Part shown: piece after piece, positions 1-9,491 of the stretch | Numbering within the stretch: the stretch's first letter is position 1 | How the letters are laid out: each line of letters begins with the position of its first letter | Source of the DNA: Nelumbo lutea | Lineage: Eukaryota > Streptophyta > Magnoliopsida > Proteales > Nelumbonaceae | DNA length: 64,000 nt | Assembly: GCA_022828595.1 (NCBI GenBank) | Contig: JAKGHH010000002.1 | Location: 77,782,383-77,846,382, forward strand | Direction: 5' to 3' | Notes under the pieces: generated by a model | Database searches by the model: none | Seen by the model: the letters and a program-made list of their open reading frames with translations, nothing else | Told to the model about the DNA's origin: nothing | Made by a program: the position numbers and the translations under genes

Positions 1-620
1 TATGGAAATACAAGAATTGTCAAAAATGCAATTTGAACTATTATTTTTCACCTCATTCAAATCCCTCACATTAAGTCATATATTTGAGGTACTAACGCCT
101 ATTCTCTCATATTAAGTCATATATTCAAGTTATTTTTTCACTAATAAATGCTACTAATTAGATATATATCCAATAGTTTTAAGAATATAAAACCATAATC
201 CAAGTGATTACTAAGCAATTCAACCATCTAAATCAAATTGGTCAACCCATGAAGTCATAGTTGGATAATAAAATATTTAAATATAAATAAGTATAGAAAA
301 TTACAAAAATTCAGAAAAAAATAGACACATTTATAATATTTTTATTAATCAAATAAAAAATAAGAGTAATAAACAAGAATTATTTTATTGATGATGAAAA
401 TGAAATGCATAATCTAAAACTATACCAAAATGAAATTATTTTCCTGTTGAACGGAGATCAATAGTTCAACTTTTGGGTCAAATGTGTTAACTTTTAATGT
501 CATAATTAAATAATAAAAAATAACGAAATATAAAAACACAAAAATGAAAAAATATATATGTTTTACAAAAAAAAAGAATATTTAAACATATGTACAATAT
601 CACATATCTATCATATTAAA
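1..620. repeat. AT-rich dispersed repeat block, copy A
   Basis: Very AT-rich with no coding signal. Two copies of a ~160-bp unit (about 224-390 and 433-615) share the order: a TCAA run near TTTGGGTCAAATG, then GTCATAATTAAATAATAAA, then an A-rich stretch, then an ACACAT...ATATT...TATCAT end. The preceding 60-165 stretch also matches 1,985-2,090, so a larger block was duplicated. Probably the body of a non-autonomous element; see the Helitron-like end at 1,142. Confidence 0.55.
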
Positions 621-1095
621 CAAAGTTTGTGTACACACAGAAATTAAAAAAAAAAAAAAAAGTTACAAAACAAATTAAACACTTCTACAATTTTATATTT
701 TTACTACTACTAAAAACATGAATAAGATTGTAGAACTTTCTTTTAACTAAAATTACACCATTTTTTTTAATTTAATCGCTATTTAATTGTGAGGTTTAAA
801 ATGTAACTTAAATTATTACTTTTCGCATCATTCAATTTCTTCTCTTTAAGTCTTACATTTTTTTTTTTTGATAAATGAGCAAAAAAGATACACTACAAAG
901 ATAAAACATTACAAAAAGAAGAGTCCAACCAAGAAGGTAGGCCTGCCAATGATACATAAAACTTTGTAGCCCAATATGAGGTGTTTACATAATCAGATTT
1001 GGATTTTGCAATCTGCATTCAATTAACAATAAAAAACAAAAAAAAAAATGCATGATTTTTATAAAAAAAAAATTGAATACATTATTACTATCACT
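621..1095. other. AT-rich intergenic DNA with a short T-run/LINE-tail-like patch
   Basis: No open coding signal. At 849-935 a T15 run is followed by GATAAATGAGC and an A-rich stretch, which looks like the 3' tail of a minus-strand retroposon (LINE-type), but no coding part remains to confirm it. Confidence 0.3.
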
Positions 1096-1109
1096 ATAAT
1101 CATCTATAA

Positions 1110-1142
1110 TTGTCACGTGTAAAGCACATGCATACTTACTAG
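1110..1142 (+). mobile_element. Helitron-like 3' terminus (plus orientation)
   Basis: The segment ends GCATACTTA-CTAG and is followed by T. It aligns with the terminus at 8,476-8,505 (shared ACTTACTAGT end and the AAGCA-TG core). Helitrons typically end in a hairpin followed by CTRR and insert 5' to T. Here the hairpin is degenerate. The 5' end was not found. Confidence 0.35.
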
Positions 1143-1176
1143 TTATTTGTAAAAGTATGAATGGGGTTTAAGTTTT

Positions 1177-1690
1177 TGGAATTTTCACTAAACATAAATT
1201 ACTCCTTAATCACTGAATTTCTTTGGGACAAATGTATACTTTGACAAAACACCATAATTAAGGCATTTAATATTGTAATTTTCAGGAATTTTCATCAGAC
1301 ATAAATTATCCCTTAACCACTAAGGGTCCATTTGGTTTGCAGCTGGAATCAGAATTGAAATTCTTCATAATCAGAATAAGAATGGTCTATTCCCATAGTC
1401 TGTTTGGTTTGGACAAGAATGGGAATGAAAATTGGAATCAATTGGAATGAGATTTCATTCGCAAGGGAGGGGCAAGGAATGGCCATTCTTTCAAATGGGA
1501 AAATGTCATTCCAGCAAGAATGGGAATGGAATTCCGATTCCGCACAACCAAACAGTTGGAATCGGAATAACCCATTCTGATTCCGATTCTAAACCCCTAT
1601 TCCCATAAACCAAACAAGGCCTAATAAATCTTAGGGACAAATGTGTATTTTGACAAAACACAATAATTAAGACACTTATTGTAACGGTCA
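1177..1690. repeat. Tandem duplication of ~110 bp interrupted by a MITE
   Basis: The stretch around 1,222-1,283 (GGGACAAATGTATACTTTG ... CATAATTAAGGCA) is repeated at 1,633-1,690, and the stretch at 1,180-1,215 is repeated at 1,288-1,320. Removing the MITE at 1,324-1,621 restores two adjacent copies, so the duplication came before the insertion. Confidence 0.6.
1324..1621. mobile_element. Harbinger/Tourist-like MITE, 298 bp
   Basis: Terminal inverted repeats read GGGTCCATTTGGTTTG on the left and GGCCTTGTTTGGTTTA (complement) on the right. TAA flanks both ends (1,321-1,323 and 1,622-1,624), which is the TWA-type target duplication of PIF/Harbinger MITEs. The interior is rich in GGAATGGGAAT-type motifs, common in this MITE class. 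No coding capacity. Confidence 0.75.
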
Positions 1691-1884
1691 TTGTTGAAAA
1701 CGTATTCTCACCTTTACACACACCATTGAAAATGTAAATTTTTCTTCCATTCAAAGGGAACAAAATTTACAAACAAAAAAGTTAATTATAACTATATGAT
1801 AGGAAATAATAATTAAAGGAACCAAATCTAAATTCAATAAGTTATGTATCATTATATCAATTTTTTTTTTTTTTTGAGAATTTT

Positions 1885-2520
1885 CACTAAAACATGGCAT
1901 CCCTTTTAAATTGCCTCTTTTAATTGAAATAAAATGGTTATTAAAAAGCAGTTCCAATCCAATGCAATTGGACTTCATATAGGATTTTTCCAAGTCCTAT
2001 ATTTAAGGTGTTAATTCCCGTTCTCTATGATCATAATCTTTATTTGTGGTATTTTGATTTCTCACTAATAATTCGGATGGCAAGTAGTTAAATCATCAGA
2101 TTAAACAAGTCAACCCATGGTGTCATAGTTAAATAATAAAAAAAAATTAAGAAACAATTGAAAAATATATAATTACAAAAAAAATAAATAAAGTAAAATT
2201 TTTTAGCACATTTCTAATATTACATATTTATCATGTATAAAAAATAAGTACAAAAAATAAGAATAATTATCTATTAATGATCAAAATGAAATACAAAAAT
2301 TAAAAACACCCAAAAACAAAACCACACTCCAATTCAAGTGGTGAATTAATGGTTCAATCTTTGAGGTCAAATGGATAAAATAAAAAATTTTAAAAAAGAT
2401 GAAAGCATAAAAAAGAAAGTTAAACTAACTCCTAAAGAAATGTTTGAATAAAAAAACAAGTATTCATCATGTCAAAAAAAAAAGTGTAATAATAAAGTTA
2501 TTTTTTCAGTGATGTAAATA
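1885..2520. repeat. AT-rich dispersed repeat block, copy B
   Basis: Holds two more copies of the unit seen at 224-615 (about 2,095-2,240 and 2,335-2,480), each with the GTCATAGTTAAATAATAAA-type core. The upstream part (1,985-2,090) matches 60-165. No coding signal. Confidence 0.5.
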
Positions 2521-4190
2521 GAATAGAAAGTTAAACTAACTCATAAAGAAAACTATTTTCCACCTAAGTAGTGGTCAATGATCCATAGGGATCTACTTAG
2601 GCAAATCCAACTCGAACCTAAATTGATTTAGATTGCGATTTAAGACAAGTTAGGCTTGGATTTTCAGTCCTTGGATTGGGTGGACCTAAACGTTTGGCCT
2701 TTTCTATTTTCTGGGTTGAACTTGAAGCTAGACCTTATAGGTAGTTTGAACCCAAGCCAATTACACAAATATAATTATAAACATATTTGCATATATACAA
2801 ATGTTATGCACACATAAATACATACATTTATTCCAAATTATAGTATGGGTTGATTTAGCAACACAAGCCTGGCCACTAGCCCAAAACCAACCTAAGTGCA
2901 TAAAATTGTTTCACAATAATTAGGTAGCCCGTCCACAATATTAACAGCAAAATACCATATTTAATGAATTATTGAAATTATAATTGTTGTTATTTTTAAT
3001 TACTATAAAATTGTTTTATAGTAATTAAAATAACAGTAATTATAACTTAATTATTATTGAGAATTACTTAAATTGTTAAGTATAAATATAATTGATAATT
3101 ATAGTAATTATTATTGAAAATTATCATAATTTATGAAAATTTATGTTACTTAATTACTTCCCAAACTATTTGAAAAAATGTAATTTAATTGTAAACTACC
3201 ATATTTAATGAATTATTTAAGTAAAACATTAGTAATTAAAGTAACAATGATTTAATAGTAAATTACTATTAAATTAGTGAATTTACCATAAATTTGTTAG
3301 GTAAATTACTGAATTATTTATGTAAAATATCAAAGTAATTAAAATAATTTTCACAATTATTTACTTAATTAGGTAAAATAATTTCACAGTAATTAAAATA
3401 GCAATAATTAAGCTCAACCAAGGCCCAACCCTTAGAATTGGACTTAAGGCCCGAGGTTGAAGTCAAGTCAGATCTGTCAAATAATGTGTCTATATGTGCA
3501 TGTACGCCTGTATACAGTTCTCCTAGCCTCGAGTTGGGATAAAGTTGGGTTGGCCTCATGTTGCCCAAGGGCTAGGCCTAGGCCCAACCCCAAAAATTAA
3601 GAATTCTCAAACATTTAGTCCCACAACTAACACGAGGATCGAAAGTCCAAGCCCAACCCATATAAATTTATGGTCCGGGTCAGTTCGGATTCAGGCTGGC
3701 CTCACTCAAGTTGCACCCCGAGATATTGGTCCTTTTTGAGTTTAGACCCGTACTCATATATGGGTCCATTAGTTTCATGCCAATTAATCCATATGTTATA
3801 GTGTAAATGTTTTAACAAGCTTGTGCTTTAAGTTACCTATTTAATTAGGTAACTTATATATGTGATTAAGAAATCCTAACTTAGTTAAGTAGCATAATTA
3901 TTAATTGTTATTACTAATAAAACTTTAAAGGTTATAATTTTAATTCATTTAAGTCATATTTAAAAATTACAAAATTTGCAAAAAATAATTCAAATTTTGT
4001 AATTTTTATTAATTGAAAATCCAATTGAATTACTAATATTATATAAAATTAATTTATAGGAGAATTAATTTTATAAATAAAATTATTTTTTCTATGAGAA
4101 ATTTACTAATTTTTAAATTAACTTGTATTATTTTAAATTTGATTTAAAATAATTACATTAATAAAAATAAGTGTGATAAGTGATAGTTTT
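2521..4190. other. AT-rich intergenic DNA; two CCCAACCC-rich patches
   Basis: 2,560-2,790 and 3,410-3,770 carry short phrases rich in GGCCCAACCC/GGGTTGG that recur at 46,560-46,780 and 53,040-53,220; they are probably remains of hAT-type non-autonomous elements, but no complete ends were found. 2,950-3,400 is a dense run of AATTATTA/TAATAATT palindromes. No gene seen. Confidence 0.35.
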
Positions 4191-4239
4191 TTTTATTGAA
4201 GTTGGATATAACACATAAAATTCAAAACTAATCAAAAAT

Positions 4240-4650
4240 GAAATTAATTTCTAGGTGGCAAGTCAATAGTTTAACCTTTCAGGTAATATGTGTCAACCCT
4301 TAATATATGATCTCATAAATAAATAAAAATTAAAAATATATAAAAATATGAAAATATAGAAACTTTACAGAAAACATTTAGACACATCTCTAATATTTTA
4401 TATTAATTATTATAAAAATTAAATAAAATAAACAAAATTGTTTTTAATGATGGAAATAAAATGCAAAATTTAAAACTAACCCAAGTGAAATTGTTTTCCT
4501 ATTTGGTGGTAGATCAACAATTGAATCTTTTAGGTCAAATGTGTCAACCTATGATGTCATAATTAAATAATAAAAACTAAAATAAGATAAAGCACAAAAT
4601 ATATAAGTTATATGAAAAACATTTGGGCATATCTAATATTTTATATTATT
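4240..4650. repeat. AT-rich dispersed repeat, copy C (two units)
   Basis: Units at about 4,250-4,410 and 4,500-4,650 share the same order of motifs as the pairs at 224-615 and 2,095-2,480: GGTAATATGTGTCAACC or GGTCAAATGTGTCAACC, then a GATnTCATAA core, then an ACATTT...ATATTTTATAT end. Confidence 0.5.
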
Positions 4651-4658
4651 AAAGAAAA

Positions 4659-5991
4659 GGGAAGATATAAAGACCTCCCTTGAGTTTTTTGACAATCATA
4701 AAAACCTCCAGTGTTTTTACTTTTACAAAAACCTCCCCTATAATATTGAAAAGGCATACAATTACCTCCCTTCCATCATTTTATAAAAATACCAATTTTA
4801 CCCCCATGTCTATCAATTCATGTATAATTTTACTAAAATGCTCCAAAAATACCGTTTATCTTCTTCCCCAACAACTATGTGTTTGGTATAGCTTCTATTT
4901 ATTAAATAAACATTTGTACTTGATTTTTCATCAAAACCGAGAAAAAGTAGTTGATAAACATTTTCCTGGGATTTATTGACAACTAGACATTACTAAATGC
5001 CATTAAGCACCACATCAGCATAACAGTAAATAAACGCTTTTGCATTAAGGAAATCGTTAAAATAAAGGTTCTCCAACAATTGGTTTGCATGTAAATCAAG
5101 ACAAATTTATGAATAAATATACATATGAAACAGCATGATGGGACAAATGCTGGTTCGACAATAACATGGCACCATTTATCAAATAAACAGAAGCCATACA
5201 AAAAACCATCAAAGTGAAAGCAGAGAATAAAATGTCTCTACATTGAAAAGTAAGCAATCGCTTGTCCTCCATCCCTCCATCATTACAGTGTTCAAATGGG
5301 TAGGAATTTGGTTGGATACCTACAGTATTTCGACCAATAAAATCATGGTAATCTGTCCACACAGAGGGCATGCATCCAAATATACATTACAACATTCTCT
5401 TAGACGGACTTCTCTCTCTAGTGAATATCCTATAATAGAGATGATTTTTTTGGTAGAAATTTCTGAGGTAATGCGTCTCTCTAAAATCATAGGCTAGGTG
5501 AGAAAGGGCACCTGATGATTATAACCTACCTTCTCTAATCGATGAAACAACAGCCCCTGGTGAAATAGGAATGTATAGAGGAGCAAACATCAGAAATTTA
5601 CAAAAAAAAAGTTTGTACATGAATATGATACCTCCAAAGAAGGGTTCAAATTGGTATATATTGGAGTAACCAGCCTTGGAGGGATGGAGGACCATGGGTT
5701 TGGTTCTATTCGCTGCCTTCGATTCATGGTTATTGGGAAAGAAGATGAGCAGTAGTTTTTCGGGATATTTTAGTAAATTTATACATGAATTGAAAGACAT
5801 GAGGGAAAAATAAGTATTTTCAAAAATAAAATAAAACATTAAATCACCATTACCTGTCTCAGGAAATGATGAAAGGGAAGTAACTGTATATTTTTTCAGA
5901 AGTACAAGGAGGTTTTTGTTAAAGTGAAAACATAGAGGAAGTTTTTATGATTGTTAGAAAATGAACAGGATGTTTTTATATTTCACTCTAA
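4659..5991. mobile_element. Long-inverted-repeat (Mutator-like or fold-back) element
   Basis: The left arm (4,659-4,890) and the complement of the right arm (5,735-5,991) match over about 230-260 bp with small indels. Shared landmarks are GACAATCATAAAAACCTCC / AACAATCATAAAAACTTCC, CAAAAACCTCC, CATGTCTATCAATTCATGT / CATGTCTTTCAATTCATGT, and ATCTTCTTCCCCAA / ATCTTCTTTCCCAA. A second inner pair, CCATCCCTCCA..., lies at 5,265-5,330 and 5,640-5,695. Long arms suggest a non-autonomous MULE. I could not recognise a 9-bp target duplication, so the ends are approximate. No transposase is seen. Confidence 0.6.
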
Positions 5992-5993
5992 AA

Positions 5994-6025
5994 CTAGTAG
6001 GAGACCCGTGCGATGCACGGGAAAA
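5994..6025 (-). mobile_element. Helitron-like 3' terminus with perfect hairpin (minus orientation)
   Basis: On the minus strand the order is a perfect hairpin CCCGTGCATCGCACGGG (6,005-6,021), a 7-base spacer, CTAG (5,994-5,997), then T. This fits a Helitron 3' end. The CCCGTGC...GCACGGG hairpin is a common dispersed motif in plant genomes. No 5' TC end or Rep/helicase sequence was recognised. Confidence 0.45.
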
Positions 6026-8150
6026 CCCAATGTCTAATTTTAAATATATTAAATAATTTATTTTCTTTTTAAATATATTACTTACAAAATTAAACTAATT
6101 TATCTTTTATTTTTCCTTTTCTAAAATTTTCCAATATAATACTAATTTATATTAATAACAGAAATAATTTTTGTAATTATTGCTTCAAATTACCGTTTTC
6201 CTTTGCCAATATAATACTAATTTATCTTTAATAATTTAAAATGAAAATCACACATTTTTTAAATAATTTTCCAAAATATATCAAATGTAATAAAATTTCC
6301 CAAATTACCAAAATATTCCAATAATTTTCAATAATTATTTACTACATTTTAAAGAAATTTTCCAAAATTACATTAATATATTTTTATTTTCTTCTCCACA
6401 GTTTTCCAAAATTATGATATTTTGTTTGCCAATTTGCAATCTCCACCAACTCTTTCCTGGAGCTATAATTGTTGACTTTATTTTTCAATTTTATAATTTT
6501 TAATTAATTTTAAATGAAATTTATAAAGAAATTATTTGTTGAAAATTTTGTATATTCATTGATTTCTAGTCATTTTTCTGGAAAATAACACAATTTAATT
6601 GTTTGTGTAATAAACTTAATTTTAAGAAATTGTAACTACAGTAAAATATTTATTTTAATGATTACTCTGTTTAATTATTACACCAAATTCAATAATAATT
6701 ATTAGTGTCATAATTATTTTGAAAAAATAATTAATTTAACTACAGTAATAATTATTATTGGAATTACAGTTATTTCAAAATTACTGTAATTAAAGTATTT
6801 TGAAAATAACAAATTTTACCATAATAATTAATGTAACTTAATAATTATTATTACACTAATAATAAAATTACATTAATAAATTTCTGAAGATGTAAATTCC
6901 AATGATAATTATTACTGTAATTATTGTCAGCAATAAATTCCAATAATAATTATTGTTATAATTTTCCGTAAAATAATAATTTACACTAAAATTTCAAAGA
7001 TAATTATTTCCGTAAAAGTTAATATTAAAAACAAATCTGTAATTAGAAATAAAATTTTCATCACAATAATTATTGTAATTGAATTATTACAATAAAATTC
7101 AATAAGATTTATTAGTTTAATAAAGTTATTTGGAAACAAACTGCAATTATTACACTAATAATTATTATTGGAATTTCTGTATTTCAAAATTACTGTAATT
7201 ACAGTAATTTCAAATAACAGATTTTATTGTAATTTATAATTCTGTAGTTATTAATATTATTAAATAATTGATTTTTATGTAATTTAATAATTACATTATT
7301 GGAATTGATACAAAATGGAAAATTGTTAATTATGTAACAATAATCAGTGCTATTAGTTTCCATTATTTTAAATCAAGATTCACAGTTTTTTCTATTATTA
7401 ATTTTTCAAAAATTATTAGATAATGGGAATTACTATTTGAGATTATGAAAAAAGGAATTAGTTAATCTACACTAACAATCATTTTAGTGTAATAATTATA
7501 ATTACATTGATGATAATAAAATTTTCAATAATTATAAATTATGATAACATAATTAAAAATTTTCAATAATTACAACAATTTTCCATAATATTCCAAACAG
7601 TAAAAAATGTCATAAAATTCCAAAATTGCACTAGGTTATCTGTTATTTTCAATTAAAATTAATCAATAATTTTATGAAAATGTAATAATGAGAATTATAC
7701 TATTTTTCTGATTAATCAATTATTAATTTTCAATAATTATTTATTGGTTGAATAATCAATAAATTTTCAATAATTTCAGTAATCTATTGAATAATCAATA
7801 AATTATCCATAATTTCCAAAAAAAAAAAAAAACTACACCAAACTATCTTTCGTTTTTGAATGAAACTAATCAATAATATATAATTATCTGAAATCATAAT
7901 TATAATTTTTAGAATGTAATTATTTCAATATCTTTTACCAACAATCAATTACTATAATTTTTAGAAATTATTGATAAATATTAATAGTAATTTATTGATA
8001 AATTAATTATTTGTATTTATTTTCAGAAATTACTATTATTATTTTTATAAGAGAGGATAGGATTGGAAATAGAAAATCATGGAGGGGTAGGATTGGAAAT
8101 ATAAAACCAGGGTGTTGGAAGATTCATCCATTTCTTCTTTTTCATAAATG
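6026..8150. repeat. Palindromic AT-rich tract
   Basis: About 2.1 kb made mostly of AATAATTATTATTGGAATT, TTACTGTAATTACAG and similar near-palindromes in both orientations. No reading frame of note. It could be the interior of a non-autonomous Helitron or a matrix-attachment-like AT tract; nothing in the sequence decides between these. Confidence 0.4.
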
Positions 8151-8204
8151 GGTAAGAAATAAAATAAAATACAAATTTAAAACCATCCCAAAAAGAGCTA
8201 TTTT

Positions 8205-8505
8205 CCTGTTTGGTGGTGAGTCAAGAATTTAACTTTTTGGGTCAAATGTGTCAATCATTGATGTCATAATTAAATAATAAAAATTAAAAAATGTAAAAAC
8301 ATACAAAAGTATAAAAAAATTGTAGAAAACATTTGAACACATCCCAAATATCGTATATTCATCATAAAAAACAAAAACAAGTGTAACAAATAAGTATTTT
8401 TTATAGAGAAAATATATAAAAAAAATGTAGAAAATCTTGGAAACATATCATTTACTATATTATCATAAAAAATTGCCACAGACAAAGCATGTACACGCTT
8501 ACTAG
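8205..8505 (+). mobile_element. Repeat unit ending in a Helitron-like 3' terminus
   Basis: 8,205-8,365 is a seventh copy of the ~160-bp unit (GGGTCAAATGTGTCAATC, GATGTCATAATTAAATAATA). About 120 bp later comes the near-palindrome AAGCATGTACACGCTT (8,485-8,500), then A, CTAG (8,502-8,505) and T. Co-location suggests the units are subterminal repeats of a Helitron family. Confidence 0.4.
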
Positions 8506-8687
8506 TAAAAAAAAATCTATAAAACTGAAAAGACATGGTATTGGAAGAGCTTTGACCAATCAAAACACCTTGTGAATTATAATGAATATCACCAGATTGT
8601 TCACCACTTTTATGATACCAGTTGATTAGCTGTAAGCTTATCATGTCTTTCTGTTATCATAGTCAAACCCTTAATATAAAGATCCAT

Positions 8688-8756
8688 AAAGTGGTCTGGA
8701 TTTTTTATTTGTTTACTTTTTATATATTAAAAAAAGCCAAAAATCCAGACCGCCTT
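8688..8756. other. Hairpin, ~17-bp stem
   Basis: AAGTGGTCTGGATTTTT is followed about 35 bases later by AAAAATCCAGACCGCCTT, which can pair over ~17 bases with one G-T-type mismatch. It lies just 3' of the Borealin-like gene. It could be a tiny MITE relic or part of a transcript 3' end. Confidence 0.35.
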
Positions 8757-9252
8757 ATCATCTCCTCATAAGTCTTTAACTGATGAGTTTACATGTAGTT
8801 TAGAATAACTGAAGCAGAAGTGCACTGTTATAATAGGAGCAGAAGTGCAACAATTCTGCTGACTTTACATGTAGATTTCACGGGAGCTTAAGTGCAGTTT
8901 ATAGAGTAACATATCTTAACTGTTGGCACAATGGTGAGTATCTCCAAGACCACCTTCATGATGATGATAAACAATGTAAAAGCTCAAGATCGTGGTTTGG
9001 ATCTTGATCTGTTGACAGGCCAGGCTTCGCTCAGCCCTTGAACAGGTCTGTTTGGATCCAACCAGTTAAAAGTAGCCAACATTCTAATTCTGTAAGCTGA
9101 AGTCACAGAATGAAAAAAAAAAAACAAAAAACAAAAAAAGAATATCATTTGATATAACATGTCTATTTTGACTAAAATAGATGCATTCCATGTTTGCTTC
9201 CATGTCATCTTCCTTGTTGACTCCAAGGAATTATGATACAAAGGATCCATAT
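8751..9252 (-). pseudogene. Decayed tandem copy of the terminal exons of the Borealin-like gene
   Basis: This segment aligns with 9,254-9,640, which holds the last two exons and the 3' flank of the gene. Shared landmarks are CATGTAGTTTAGAA / CATGTAATTTAGAA, CACCTTCATGATGAT, ATAACATGTCTATTT / TAACATATCTATTT, and CCTTGTTGACTCCAAGG / CCTTGTAGACTCCAAGG. In this copy the penultimate-exon donor (ATG then GTATGT in the gene) has become ATGGAATGC, the HGSPL codons are lost, and a ~50-bp insertion sits at about 9,007-9,056. The copy can no longer encode the C-terminus. It is a relic of a local duplication. Confidence 0.7.
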
Positions 9253-9491
9253 CACCTTATTGCCTCAAGTCATAAAAGCCTTTCAACTGACAAGTTTTCA
9301 TGTAATTTAGAAAACGATGTTTCTAAACAAGCTTTGAAATAACTAAAAATGATCCAAAGGAGTGAAGTGTAGTTGATAAAGTACCATATCAATGTTAGTA
9401 CAAAGGTGTGAGGATCTCCAATATCACCTTCATGATGATAAACAATGTAAAATCTCAAGATCATGGTTCATACCCAAATAGTTGGAAGTAG

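Noticed and set aside
4680..5839. Open frames of 72-106 codons on both strands
   Set aside because: They fall inside a long-inverted-repeat element and mirror each other across the arms; no protein motif.
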